A stretch of DNA of 64,000 bases from Paenalicyclobacillus mengziensis (GTDB lineage: Bacteria > Bacillota > Bacilli > Alicyclobacillales > Alicyclobacillaceae): NCBI RefSeq assembly GCF_017298635.1, contig NZ_CP071182.1, forward strand, positions 1 to 64,000, written 5' to 3'. Positions within the stretch are counted from its first letter, which is position 1; every line of letters begins with the position of its first letter. The translations under genes were made by a program, and so were the position numbers. The notes beneath the pieces were generated by a model. The model saw nothing but the letters and a program-made list of their open reading frames with translations, was not told the origin of the DNA and made no database searches. Shown here piece by piece: positions 53,627 to 62,789 of the stretch.

Positions 53627-55924
53627 TCATCCGTTATGTATGGATGCCAGAGCTTCAAATTCGTTCAGCATCTGCGGCGTCCGATTCGGCAATTGGCTGA
53701 CCAAATTAATCGTCGGTTGGTGATTCATATTCGCCTTGTCCAACAGTCTGACCATCTGTGTTAGGCTCGTCGTATTTGGGTTTTGGTTTGCCTTTGGCAG
53801 TGATTTCAATGCATTCAACGATTGCTGGAAGTTCCCCAGTGCGTACTCCGCAGTAGCCATGTACACGGTCATCGGTGCATCCGTCGTCAACTGCCACTCC
53901 TGTTGGACTTCTTTCGGCAGATGCTGCAATCGATTTTCATTGGCTTGTACTTCTTGGTAGGTGTTCACAACAGATTGAAAGACGCTTTTAGCATCAGTTG
54001 GGTTTTTCGAGGCCTCTCCGACTCCTGACCACAAGGCCACACCCAGAAATGTCTCACTGTACTTCGTCGTTAACTTTCCATCTTGATAAGACCTTTGGGT
54101 CCAGTGATACGCCTCTGAGACATGGCCCAGGTTGTATGCAATGACTCCTGTCGTCTCAAGTACTGACGGATCCCAAATCCCCCGTCGGCTTGCCCACTGC
54201 GTCTCTTGCCATGCATCTTCCTGGTCACTGAGTGCCCGAGACTGGAGATAGTTGTTGTAATACAGCTCTGCCAATTGCAAGTGCGGTTGAACAGTATAGG
54301 GTGCATAGCGCTGTGCGGACTGCAGTTTTGCAATCTTTGCATCTGTGTTTGTGATTCCATTGGCTGCTTGGAGTTGAATCTCCGACACCCCCAGCGTGCC
54401 GCCAACGTAGACGAGCCCAAGAGAAGCGACACCTGGCAGCAAGAGCCACCATGCCTTCTTCGTCAAATTGCCCTCTATACTTCTTGCTGCACTGCTGGTT
54501 TCATACACAGGCAGCAGCGACGGCGTCGCAGCCACAGCAACCAAGACGAATACCACAAACACCACGGTGGCAAAGTTCATGTCGAAGTCGAACACACTAT
54601 GGATGAGAATCGCAAGTAGAGCGAGGATTGCAGTCAGAGACAAGAGACTGTCCTCACTGCGGTTGCGCACAATCTTTCCTGTGCTGCGAAACGCAAAGGC
54701 CAAAAACCCGAGCCAAAGAATGAGACCAATCAGTCCAAAGCTGACGAGTTGACTCATGACAACGCTGTGCGTCATCGTGGACCAGTACGGAAACTGTTGA
54801 TACGCCTGAAACTTTGCGTTCCAGGCACCGGCACCTGCCCCAAAGATGGGGTTATGCTCCCACATATGCATGGCAGCCCCGTAGAACCAGAACCTCTGGC
54901 GCATGCTCCAGCTACTCAAGGTGATGCTTCCGATCCGCTTTGAGACCGAGGAGAATTTTGATGCCTCCTTGTGGACCAACACGACTGCCACAACGAGCAC
55001 AAAAACCGTAAAAAGCGAGGGGATGACGACCTCCTGCCATTTCTTCTTGATCTTGCTGACTCCAAGCAGAACCAGCGTGCCAATAACCGCCCCAACAAGA
55101 GCGATGACAAGGACAACGCCAAACTCTTTCTTGGAAGCGTGGCGCATGGCGGTAAGGGCGAACGGGCTCGCGGCCAAGGCCGGTAAGACCGTAAACACCA
55201 GGGCATAAAATCCGTCACGCGTCCGTTTTATGGAAACGAGGGACACAAAGGAAAGGACAATCATGACGGCGGTCAAAATCCAAACCCACCGTGAGTAGGA
55301 AACGACAACACCCACGATTGAGAGTGCACCGTTCAGTAGGTACCAGGCGCGTAGATAAACATTTGAAGTGCGTACCGCGAGCAGGGCCCCAATGAGGGCT
55401 GCTGCAAGTGAGAAAGCCCCAAAGGTGTTGTGATACTGAAACACGGAATCCATAAAACCCGTCTGGATAGCATTGGTGTAATGGTAGTACTTCAGCGCTG
55501 CCCCCATCGCAAACAGGTAGAGCGCCGGGCCGAAAAACGCAATGATGGACAGAAGCCAAGTACGCCATGTCCGAGTGAGCAAGGGCACAAACGCAGCCAA
55601 CCCGACAGCCGCAGTGTCAATCAAGGCGCCTTGCACCGCGTATTCGGCGTTTGCGGCCCAAAGCGTCGTCAGCCACGCGTATGCAGTGTAGCCAAACATG
55701 AGCCAAAGGAACCATGGCACTCGATAATGTTTTCGAAGTGGCCGATAAAACGTGACAATAATTCCTGTAATCAGTGCGCCTGCAACCACAATGGTACTTG
55801 CTGTCACCTTTTCCGGCGCAAAAAACAGCCCGCGATGGAGCAAAGCAATCGCCATCAATATCGTGAACAATAGTATGTAGGTGAAACCAAATATCTTGTC
55901 ACTCGTCAAAGCCAATCGTTTCAA
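53627..55924 (-). CDS. O-antigen-ligase/polymerase-like membrane protein with TPR tail
   Basis: A 765-residue Wzy_C/WaaL-type protein. About twelve hydrophobic segments fill residues 10-500; the conserved loop with GSITLSSWSMRQRFWFYGAA and NPIFGAGAGAWNAKFQAYQ is the ligase signature. The final 230 residues are extracellular TPR-like helices (YAPYTVQPHLQLAELYYNNY). It would polymerise or transfer the finished glycan, for example onto a surface protein. The TTG at 55924 follows AGGAGG; the frame to 55948 lacks a site. It is the first gene of the glycan operon. Confidence 0.85.
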   Translation of the reverse strand: MKRLALTSDKIFGFTYILLFTILMAIALLHRGLFFAPEKVTASTIVVAGALITGIIVTFYRPLRKHYRVPWFLWLMFGYTAYAWLTTLWAANAEYAVQGALIDTAAVGLAAFVPLLTRTWRTWLLSIIAFFGPALYLFAMGAALKYYHYTNAIQTGFMDSVFQYHNTFGAFSLAAALIGALLAVRTSNVYLRAWYLLNGALSIVGVVVSYSRWVWILTAVMIVLSFVSLVSIKRTRDGFYALVFTVLPALAASPFALTAMRHASKKEFGVVLVIALVGAVIGTLVLLGVSKIKKKWQEVVIPSLFTVFVLVVAVVLVHKEASKFSSVSKRIGSITLSSWSMRQRFWFYGAAMHMWEHNPIFGAGAGAWNAKFQAYQQFPYWSTMTHSVVMSQLVSFGLIGLILWLGFLAFAFRSTGKIVRNRSEDSLLSLTAILALLAILIHSVFDFDMNFATVVFVVFVLVAVAATPSLLPVYETSSAARSIEGNLTKKAWWLLLPGVASLGLVYVGGTLGVSEIQLQAANGITNTDAKIAKLQSAQRYAPYTVQPHLQLAELYYNNYLQSRALSDQEDAWQETQWASRRGIWDPSVLETTGVIAYNLGHVSEAYHWTQRSYQDGKLTTKYSETFLGVALWSGVGEASKNPTDAKSVFQSVVNTYQEVQANENRLQHLPKEVQQEWQLTTDAPMTVYMATAEYALGNFQQSLNALKSLPKANQNPNTTSLTQMVRLLDKANMNHQPTINLVSQLPNRTPQMLNEFEALASIHNG

Positions 55925-56002
55925 GCTACAGAGCCTCCTAGTTTTCACCTTGGTGTCATGTCGAGTTGCGTCACGGTTTGGCGAACGCTGTTTGTCCCTA
56001 TG

Positions 56003-56030
56003 ATTCTATCACACGTACAATGGTACCGAG
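56003..56030 (-). promoter_or_regulatory. Possible promoter of the glycan operon
   Basis: TAGAAT preceded by TGA (extended -10) lies about 80 bp before the first gene. The -35 region is not convincing. Confidence 0.35.
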
Positions 56031-56236
56031 AAGATATTACGATCTTGCAATATGGAACATTATGTAATTTCTTGTCTAGTTGGTTTTGGGATAGCTTTGA
56101 AACTTGAGACCATACGCGTTGGTTTGGGCTACGGCGAGTCAGGTTGTAAGAGTGGATTACGGGTGGTAATGGATTGTAAGGAGTTCTAAGTGAGTTGTAA
56201 TTAGGTTATAACAAGCTGCAAGTGGGTCGTTAGTGA

Positions 56237-56264
56237 GTTGTAGGTTGTAGGTTGTAGGTTGTAG
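56237..56264. repeat. Four tandem GTTGTAG heptamers
   Basis: Exactly four copies in a row, within a wider G+T-rich stretch (56120-56280) holding further GAGTTGTA-type variants. It is in a 500-bp gene-free interval between the glycan and efflux operons. No function is evident. Confidence 0.7.
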
Positions 56265-56364
56265 GCAGTAGCAGTTACGTTGTCGTTCCTACTCGACACC
56301 TGTATGACAAAGCGGTCATCGCGACATTCTTTCAAACTGAGGTCTTTGGCCTGTGTTTAAAGCG

Positions 56365-56393
56365 TGGCCGTACCATCATGTGGCACGGCCATC
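56365..56393 (-). terminator. Intrinsic terminator of the MacAB-like operon
   Basis: GGCCGT...ACGGCC forms a stem with inner CA/TG pairs, 28 bp after the permease stop; followed by CGCTTT on the minus strand. Confidence 0.6.
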
Positions 56394-56420
56394 AGAGTTG
56401 TCTACATGGGTCGTTTCTCC

Positions 56421-57635
56421 TTACTCATATCGTAACGCCTCAATCGGCTTCAGGTTGGCGGCCTTGCGCGCCGGGTAGACGCCAAACACGATGCCAACGA
56501 GGATGGAAAACACCACGGCGAGGACCATGGCAGGTACGGAAACCACGTTGCCTATCTTGAGTACCACATTACCAATGATTTCTGCGGCGACTCCGGCAAC
56601 AACCATCCCGATGACCGCCCCAGACAGACTCAAGGTCAGCGACTCGAGCAAAAACTGGGTTGAGATGGTTCCCTTCTTCGCGCCAATGGCCTTGCGAATG
56701 CCAATCTCTCGAGTACGCTCGGTGACAGACACGAGCATGATGTTCATGATGCCGATGCCGCCAACGAGCAGTGAGATGGCGCTGATGCCGTCAAGCAGCA
56801 CCGTCAAGATGGTGGTAATGCTGCTGAGGGCCCCAAGGATGGTCGCCTGGTTCAGAATCGAAAAGTCATTGGCTTCAGTCGGCAGCAACTGGTGCGTCAC
56901 GCGCAAGGTTGCGGCCACTTCGCGCTGCGCTTCATCCATCACAGCGGAAGACTTGGCAGAGACGACAATCTGCTGGACGTTGGTCGTACCCGTCAGTAAG
57001 TTCTGCTCGGTCGTGTATGGAATTGCGATGGCGTTATCCGGGCTCTGGAATCCCTGCGCACCTTGCGTGGCGGCGACGCCGATGACCGTAAACGGAATGG
57101 AGTTGATGTAAATGGTCTGCCCAACAGGTTGTCTCATTCCGAGCGTTCCCGGTACATTCGCTCCGAGCACGGCCACGTTCGAGGAATGGGTGACCTCAAC
57201 AGGTGAAAAATACTCGCCATCCGCCATCGTGATGTCTTTGATCTGCGGGTACTGCGCACTCGTCCCCTCAATCGCAGTCGATGTGTTGTTGCTGCCATAC
57301 ACCACCTGCGCGTTGCTGGACACCAAGGGTGACGCAGCTGCCACCTGCGGGTCTTGGGCGAGAATGGCGTTTGCGTCGTTCGCAGTCAGCGTGGTGGCTG
57401 AGCCGATACCGCGATTAATCCCGCCCGATCCCGATGAACCCGGCATGACCGTCAGGATGTTGGAGCCGAGACTCTCGACCTTCTTCGTGATCATCAGTTT
57501 GGCACCCGTACCGACGGCGGAACTGCCCATCACAGCCATGACACCGATGATGATGCCAAGCATGGTGAGAAATGAACGCATTTTGCTTGCACGAATACTG
57601 CGCCACGCTACGCGAAAGGTCTCCGTCCAAATCAT
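56421..57635 (-). CDS. MacB-type ABC efflux permease
   Basis: A 404-residue FtsX/MacB permease. RVAWRSIRASKMRSFLTMLG at the N-terminus leads into the first membrane segment, a MacB-type extracytoplasmic domain follows (residues about 45-270), and three membrane segments end the protein with VTERTREIGIRKAIGAKKGT and VFGVYPARKAANLKPIEALR. The ATG overlaps the ATPase stop (ATGA), so the frame to 57716 is not used. It works with the ATPase and the adaptor upstream to export peptides, lipids or drugs. Confidence 0.92.
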   Translation of the reverse strand: MIWTETFRVAWRSIRASKMRSFLTMLGIIIGVMAVMGSSAVGTGAKLMITKKVESLGSNILTVMPGSSGSGGINRGIGSATTLTANDANAILAQDPQVAAASPLVSSNAQVVYGSNNTSTAIEGTSAQYPQIKDITMADGEYFSPVEVTHSSNVAVLGANVPGTLGMRQPVGQTIYINSIPFTVIGVAATQGAQGFQSPDNAIAIPYTTEQNLLTGTTNVQQIVVSAKSSAVMDEAQREVAATLRVTHQLLPTEANDFSILNQATILGALSSITTILTVLLDGISAISLLVGGIGIMNIMLVSVTERTREIGIRKAIGAKKGTISTQFLLESLTLSLSGAVIGMVVAGVAAEIIGNVVLKIGNVVSVPAMVLAVVFSILVGIVFGVYPARKAANLKPIEALRYE

Positions 57636-58381
57636 GCGCTTCCGCCTCCCTGTTCGGCCGGGGCGTGAACCGCAACTGCCTTGCCGTGCGGGTCTTCCCC
57701 AGTTTGGCTGTCCCACTCCACACGCCCGTCGCGAAAGCGCACGATACGCTTTGCATGCGCCCCGACTTCATTCTCATGCGTGACGATGACAATGGTGTTT
57801 CCCTGCGCATGTAACTCCTCGAACAGATGCAGGATTTCGTCCGTCGTGTGGCTGTCCAAGGCACCGGTCGGTTCGTCTGCCAGGATGAGTGCGGGGTGGT
57901 TCACCAGTGCGCGGGCAATGGAAACCCGCTGCTGCTGACCACCGGATAACTCGTTCGGTCGATTGCCGAGGCGATTGCCGAGCCCGACGCGCTCAAGCGC
58001 CTCAATCGCGCGAGCACGCCGCTCACGCGCAGGAACCCCGGCGTACATCATCGGCAGCTCGACGTTTTCGAGCGCGGTCGTCTTTGGCAAGAGATTAAAA
58101 TTCTGAAACACAAACCCAATCTTATGATTGCGCAGTTCTGCGAGTTGGTCCTCCGACAGCCCGGACACATCGTAGCCATCGATGACATACGTTCCGGACG
58201 TGGGCAAATCCAGGCAGCCAATCATGTTCATGGCCGTTGATTTGCCTGAACCGGACGGTCCCATAATGGCGACGAACTCGCCGTGCTCCACGGTCAAATC
58301 GATGCCATCGAGCGCACGAATGACTTCGTCGCCAATCACGTACTCGCGGACCAGGTTCCGTATTTCAATCAAAGCGCCCAT
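57632..58381 (-). CDS. MacB/LolD-type ABC efflux ATPase
   Basis: A 249-residue ATPase. FVAIMGPSGSGKSTAMNMIG is Walker A, YDVSGLSEDQLAELRNHKIG is typical of the family, RPNELSGGQQQRVSIARALV is the signature and LILADEPTGALDSHTTDEIL Walker B. Its start codon shares one base with the stop of the adaptor gene (TAATG), and its stop overlaps the permease start: a tightly coupled three-gene operon. Confidence 0.93.
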   Translation of the reverse strand: MGALIEIRNLVREYVIGDEVIRALDGIDLTVEHGEFVAIMGPSGSGKSTAMNMIGCLDLPTSGTYVIDGYDVSGLSEDQLAELRNHKIGFVFQNFNLLPKTTALENVELPMMYAGVPARERRARAIEALERVGLGNRLGNRPNELSGGQQQRVSIARALVNHPALILADEPTGALDSHTTDEILHLFEELHAQGNTIVIVTHENEVGAHAKRIVRFRDGRVEWDSQTGEDPHGKAVAVHAPAEQGGGSA

Positions 58382-60552
58382 TAGCCTTTGCCGCCTCCTC
58401 CGCCTAGGCGACGCGCTGCACCAGCTCCTGGGCCGCCGAACTGAAGAGCACTACTCTGGGCGGCACTCGCTGCGGCAGCTGCCGGGAGTTGCACAAGGAT
58501 TTTCTGCCCAGCCTGTAGACCAGAGGTGATTTGGACTTCACTGGTTCCAAACAGGCCAACCTTCACAGGCTGAAAATGAACGTCCTTCGGCAGCCCGTTG
58601 GTGATCGATCCGCCGGTGAACCGACCGCTAAAGCCACCGGTCTGGCCATTTTTGAATCCACCACCGCCAAAGCCGCCGGCCGCGTTCCCACTACCGTTGC
58701 CGTGACCGGCAAAGTTACCACTCGTGCTGTTCCCTCGTCCAGCGGCGCCCTGACCGCCACTTCCGCCCGAAGACGTGCTTCCTGTGCCTTGACCGGATTG
58801 ACCGCCCGATGGGCTGCCAGTGCTCCCACTGCTTCCGCCTGAAGAAGCATCCAACACGTACACGCCTTCGATGGAGCCTTCCTGCTGGAGTGCAATCGCC
58901 GGCACGGTCACCACGTGGTTCGCGGTTGCGGTTTGGATGCTCACGCTGGCCGTCATACCGTCTTTTAGTTGCCCGGTCGTATCTTTCACCGTGGCGACCG
59001 CGGTGTACTGTGTCACGTTGGATGTGGTTGTCGGAGTGGGATAAATCTGCGTGATGGTCCCTGGGTAGGTCTTGCCAGGCAGAGCAGCGACGGTCATCGA
59101 CACCGCATCTCCCGTGTGAACTTCACCAATTTGGGACTCGCTGATTTGTACCTGAACCTGCAAGTCGTTCGGATTGGTATCGACGATCTCGATAAAAGGA
59201 CTGCTGGCAGAGCCCGTTGTGCTGCCACTGCTTGGAGTTTGTCCAACCTGGCCGTTCACTTGCGACACCACGCCGTTAATCGGGGCAATCAGCTTCGTTT
59301 GACTCTCTGCAATCTGTGCAGTGATGAGTTTGTCTTGCGCCGACTGCACGTTCGCCTTCGCCGAGGCGACACTGGCCTCGGCACTCGAGACGGTTGCTGC
59401 ATCCGGTGGTTGCTCATCCGTGGTCAATTGGTCCTGTGCACTCTGGAGGGCGAGTTGGTCTTGTTGAATCTGGTTCTTCGCAGTCGCGAGTGACTGTTGC
59501 GTTGAACTGGTGTCGTTCACCTGTTGCTCGACCAGTTTGAGGTTTTGCTGGTCCACCACAACCCGCTGTTTCGCTTGGGCGAGTGCAGTCTGCGCACTGG
59601 TCAAACTCTGCTGGTCCCTTTGTATCGCCTGCTGGTCGCTGGTGACTTTCTGCTCGGCTGTCTGCAGTGCCGAGTATTCAGTACTCAAAGTGCTGTAGGT
59701 TGTCTGGTCTAGGGTGTCTGCGGCAGCGTATGGATTTTGTCCCACCTGTTGACCCTGGAGCCACTTTTGCGAGAGGCCATTTTCATATTGATACTGCTGC
59801 CAGGCCTTTTGGACCTGCGCTTCGGTCACTGTGCCGTACTGGGCCTGCAGATTTTTGAGCGTCTGTTGGTCGCTCGTGAGGGTCTGCTGGTCATTGGATA
59901 ATTGCAATTGCGCTGCACTCACGCTGGAAGTATTACTCGCAGCCTGCTCGTCCGTTTGCAGTGTTGTCTGTGCGCTCAAAATCTTTTGCTGCTGGCTTGC
60001 TGTGTCCTTTGATGCGGCCAGTTGCGTCTGATACGACTGTTGTGCATTCTGTAGATTGAGTTGCGCCTTTTGAATGGCCTGCTTATCCGCCAATATCTGA
60101 GAACTGGTTGCACCCTGCATCGTCTTTGTCAGGTTCGCTTCGGCGGATGCAAGTCCAGCCTGGGCCTGAGCCACACCAGCCTGGGCCGCCAACAGGGCAG
60201 CTCGGGTTGTGGAGTCGTCTTCTACGGCGAGCACTTGGCCTTTTTTCACGGTCTGACCAATCTTTACGTTGATTTGTGTGACAGTGCTTGTTGAGTCTGC
60301 AAAATTCAAGTCCGCCGTTGCGGCAGGCTGGATTGTGCCAGAAGCACTGACCGATTGGACGATACTCCCGTATCCGACCGTGTAAATCATCGGTCCGGAA
60401 ATCGTCGCTCCACCTTTCAGTCTATGGATTGTGACGGGGATGCCCACCCCCAAAACAATCACGACTGCTGCGCCAGCATAAAGCCATTTGCGCTTTGACT
60501 TCTTGAACATCGGTCGCACAATGGAAGACCCAGATTCGACCTGCGGCTCCAT
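58381..60552 (-). CDS. MacA/HlyD-type membrane-fusion adaptor, unusually long
   Basis: A 723-residue adaptor, about twice the usual MacA size. One membrane segment (WLYAGAAVVIVLGVGIPVTI) lies near residue 30. The biotinyl-lipoyl halves are DLNFADSTSTVTQINVKIG with GQTVKKGQVLAVEDD, and KLIAPINGVVSQVNGQVGQT. Between them about 300 Gln/Ala-rich residues form a very long coiled-coil hairpin (DQQTLTSDQQTLKNLQAQYG). Beta-barrel and proximal domains follow; near the end comes a Gly/Ser-rich insert (SSGGSGGQGAAGRG) and a Gly-rich tail. GAAGGGG precedes the ATG at 60552. In a one-membrane cell the hairpin must cross the wall or S-layer rather than meet TolC; that use is inferred. Confidence 0.87.
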   Translation of the reverse strand: MEPQVESGSSIVRPMFKKSKRKWLYAGAAVVIVLGVGIPVTIHRLKGGATISGPMIYTVGYGSIVQSVSASGTIQPAATADLNFADSTSTVTQINVKIGQTVKKGQVLAVEDDSTTRAALLAAQAGVAQAQAGLASAEANLTKTMQGATSSQILADKQAIQKAQLNLQNAQQSYQTQLAASKDTASQQQKILSAQTTLQTDEQAASNTSSVSAAQLQLSNDQQTLTSDQQTLKNLQAQYGTVTEAQVQKAWQQYQYENGLSQKWLQGQQVGQNPYAAADTLDQTTYSTLSTEYSALQTAEQKVTSDQQAIQRDQQSLTSAQTALAQAKQRVVVDQQNLKLVEQQVNDTSSTQQSLATAKNQIQQDQLALQSAQDQLTTDEQPPDAATVSSAEASVASAKANVQSAQDKLITAQIAESQTKLIAPINGVVSQVNGQVGQTPSSGSTTGSASSPFIEIVDTNPNDLQVQVQISESQIGEVHTGDAVSMTVAALPGKTYPGTITQIYPTPTTTSNVTQYTAVATVKDTTGQLKDGMTASVSIQTATANHVVTVPAIALQQEGSIEGVYVLDASSGGSSGSTGSPSGGQSGQGTGSTSSGGSGGQGAAGRGNSTSGNFAGHGNGSGNAAGGFGGGGFKNGQTGGFSGRFTGGSITNGLPKDVHFQPVKVGLFGTSEVQITSGLQAGQKILVQLPAAAAASAAQSSALQFGGPGAGAARRLGGGGGKG

Positions 60553-60764
60553 ATGAATTCCCCTTCCCTCAACCCAGTGCTTGTGTGCCGTCTGGACCGT
60601 CAGAGTTGCTCGGCATTTGATGATTGCTTTGCAGTCTTGATGAAGATTTATGAGTCCAATACTTTGCACACTAAATCAATTATGAAGTTTAGTATATCTC
60701 CTTCGAAAAGCAAGTGTTGGTCTTTGTGTGGAGGTTTTATGGACTTTCGTGGAGAAATGACAAA

Positions 60765-60806
60765 CATCGCAAGGGCCTGTGGCAGATGCACAAGGTCCTT
60801 GCGATG
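60765..60806 (-). terminator. Intrinsic terminator of the repeat-protein gene
   Basis: CATCGCAAGG and CCTTGCGATG pair perfectly, with CAAGG/CCTTG-like inner pairs, 32 bp after the stop; on the minus strand the stem is followed by TTTGTCATTT. Confidence 0.8.
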
Positions 60807-60838
60807 CGTTCATTTGAGGAGAGATGTCGCGTACGCTT

Positions 60839-62764
60839 CTAGTTGAGACTCAGGCGTTTGACGACCACACCTGACGATGTCCATGATATCTGAATTTCAC
60901 CGAGCGTGACGGACCCACCGAGAGACGGTATCTGCTCGTTGAATGACAGGGTCACACCCGAAGTCTTCGGCACACTGAGCAGTACCTGCGTGACATTGGC
61001 CGGAAGGTCTGCAGCGACAATGTTGCGGCCGTCAAAAACGGGTGCACTGACCCAAGACGCACCGTCGCCGTTGAACAAGTTGTACTCGATGTCCCCACTT
61101 GTCCCCGCATAAGCAAAGTACGGCGTATTGACTGTGCTTGGCATCGATATGACAAGGTTATTACCAGATGGCGTGACAGTGACGCTGTTGAAGAACTGGT
61201 AGACCTTATCTATCACCTGACTCGCACTCGACTGCGAATAGACGGGGGTTCCACTCACGGTCAATTGACTGAACGTTGCGTTGTACTCATCCTGTGGCGG
61301 ATAGTAGATACGCCACAACGTAGATGTCCCATTCGACGTTTTCGCGAAGCCGTGTGTCAATGCCTCGAGATTTCCCAGCACCTGAGTGACCTCAGTGCTG
61401 GTCAAAGGGCTGGTGCTGCTGACACCACTTGGATTCAGTCCAATGGACTGTGCCCAACCAGCGACGGACTGCCCTGGTTGGTACGAGACATGCCCCATAT
61501 TCATCCACGTCCAGTACATGTTGTCGACCATGTTCAAGGTCACGGCATCATTCGCACCAAAATGTGTCTGACTGTCCGGTGAAATGAACCCATCTTGCAG
61601 CGCCGCACTGATGTAGGCCCACGAACTGTCTGTTGCCTTCACATCGTTATACGGGGTTCCGGTAGATGCTGGCGCTGACGACGACCCCGACGACCCCGAC
61701 GACCCCGACGACCCGGATGTGCTTGATGTGCTTGATGTGCTTGATGTGCTTGATGTGCTTGATGTGCTTGATGTGCTTGATGTGCTTGACGTGCTTGACG
61801 TGCTTGACGTGCCTGACGTGCCTGACGTGCCTGACGTGCCTGACGTGCCTGACGTGCCTGACGTGCCTGACGTGCCTGACGTGCCTGACGTGCCTGACGT
61901 GCCTGACGTGCCTGACGTGCCTGACGTGCCTGACGTGCCTGACGTGCCTGACGTGCCTGACGTGCCTGACGTGCCTGACGTGCCTGACGTGCCTGACGTG
62001 CCTGACGTGCTCCCTGCCTTCGCTGACCCGGTAGCAGTACTGCTCTTCGGAGCAGGCTGAACGACTGCACTCCAGTCTGCCGGGATGCCAAGCGTGATCA
62101 TAAAGTCCTGGATGAACCCGGCCTTGGTGGTCCCAGGTACAATCGAGACGCTGCGCGTCTGTGTCAGTCCCCACGTGACGCCGTTCCAGGTGGACTGCAC
62201 GCCGATGCGCTTTAAGAGCTGCATGATGTACCAGATGGGCATGAAGGTGGTGTTCGATTTGGAACTCGGGTCCTTCGCCACCAATCCGGCCACCCGTTCA
62301 ACCACGGTGCCGTTTAGTGTGACACTCATCGGCCCCTTACCGGGATTCACGTTCGCCAGGTCTGGTGCGAGACTCGCTGGCGCCGTAATCGTCCACGTCT
62401 GCCCGTTCCACGTGCTTTGCACGCCAATTTGCGTCAGCAGTTGGCTGACGTACCAAATCGGCATGTAAGTGGTCCCGCCATACACAAACGAATCCGGGTG
62501 AGAAAACGGTTTTCCCTGCCAAACGATGCTTGCGGTTTTCATGGTATATGTGGGTGTCTTTGTTGTTGATTTGGCTGTTGACTTTGTGCTCGATGTTGTC
62601 GTTGTATTGGTGGTTGATTTCGTCGTTGATGTTGCCTTTGTCGTTGAAGTTGTGGCTGTTTTTGTGCTTGCATAGGCAGGGACCAAAGCAGTCATCAACC
62701 CCATGGCAGCGACGCCAACCCCCACGCCTACAGTGGCATAAAACCGTTTCCGATTGTGATTCAT
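60839..62764 (-). CDS. Secreted protein with CuAO-N-like domains and Ser-Gly-Thr repeats
   Basis: A 641-residue exported protein. Signal peptide: GVGVGVAAMGLMTALVPAYA, cleaved near residue 32. A Thr/Ser/Lys-rich stretch follows, then two copper-amine-oxidase-N-like repeats (YMPIWYVSQLLTQIGVQSTW, FMPIWYIMQLLKRIGVQSTW), a low-complexity array of about 22 SGT then 10 SST triplets and four SGS-type ones, an SLH-like segment (YNDVKATDSSWAYISAALQD), and a C-terminal beta domain. The array would be an extended, possibly O-glycosylated spacer. It shares its domain type with the surface protein at 26056. Function unknown. Confidence 0.82.
   Translation of the reverse strand: MNHNRKRFYATVGVGVGVAAMGLMTALVPAYASTKTATTSTTKATSTTKSTTNTTTTSSTKSTAKSTTKTPTYTMKTASIVWQGKPFSHPDSFVYGGTTYMPIWYVSQLLTQIGVQSTWNGQTWTITAPASLAPDLANVNPGKGPMSVTLNGTVVERVAGLVAKDPSSKSNTTFMPIWYIMQLLKRIGVQSTWNGVTWGLTQTRSVSIVPGTTKAGFIQDFMITLGIPADWSAVVQPAPKSSTATGSAKAGSTSGTSGTSGTSGTSGTSGTSGTSGTSGTSGTSGTSGTSGTSGTSGTSGTSGTSGTSGTSGTSGTSGTSSTSSTSSTSSTSSTSSTSSTSSTSSTSSTSGSSGSSGSSGSSSAPASTGTPYNDVKATDSSWAYISAALQDGFISPDSQTHFGANDAVTLNMVDNMYWTWMNMGHVSYQPGQSVAGWAQSIGLNPSGVSSTSPLTSTEVTQVLGNLEALTHGFAKTSNGTSTLWRIYYPPQDEYNATFSQLTVSGTPVYSQSSASQVIDKVYQFFNSVTVTPSGNNLVISMPSTVNTPYFAYAGTSGDIEYNLFNGDGASWVSAPVFDGRNIVAADLPANVTQVLLSVPKTSGVTLSFNEQIPSLGGSVTLGEIQISWTSSGVVVKRLSLN
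61715..62010. repeat. 9-bp tandem repeat array (about 33 units)
   Basis: Units on the plus strand are TGCTTGATG (about seven), TGCTTGACG (about three) and TGCCTGACG (about 22), arranged in blocks. They encode SST, SST and SGT on the minus strand. The 9-mer has no stop codon in any frame, so long open frames in other frames are artefacts. Block structure indicates slippage expansion with a spreading point change. Confidence 0.95.
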
Positions 62765-62789
62765 GTTAAAGTCCCCGTTTCATGCGGTG

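Noticed and set aside
54206-55873. Plus-strand frames of 137 and 147 codons
   Set aside because: Shadows of the polytopic O-antigen-ligase-like gene.
56491-57783. Plus-strand frames of 206 and 223 codons
   Set aside because: Opposite the MacB-like permease and lacking ribosome sites or motifs.
61715-62010. Possible CRISPR array
   Set aside because: The units are 9 bp, contiguous, without spacers, and lie inside a coding frame.
61666-62174. Several long open frames on both strands with repeats such as CLT, PDV, RQA and VRH
   Set aside because: They are read in the wrong frames of the 9-bp array, which has no stop codon in any frame. Only the SGT frame has a signal peptide and flanking domains.
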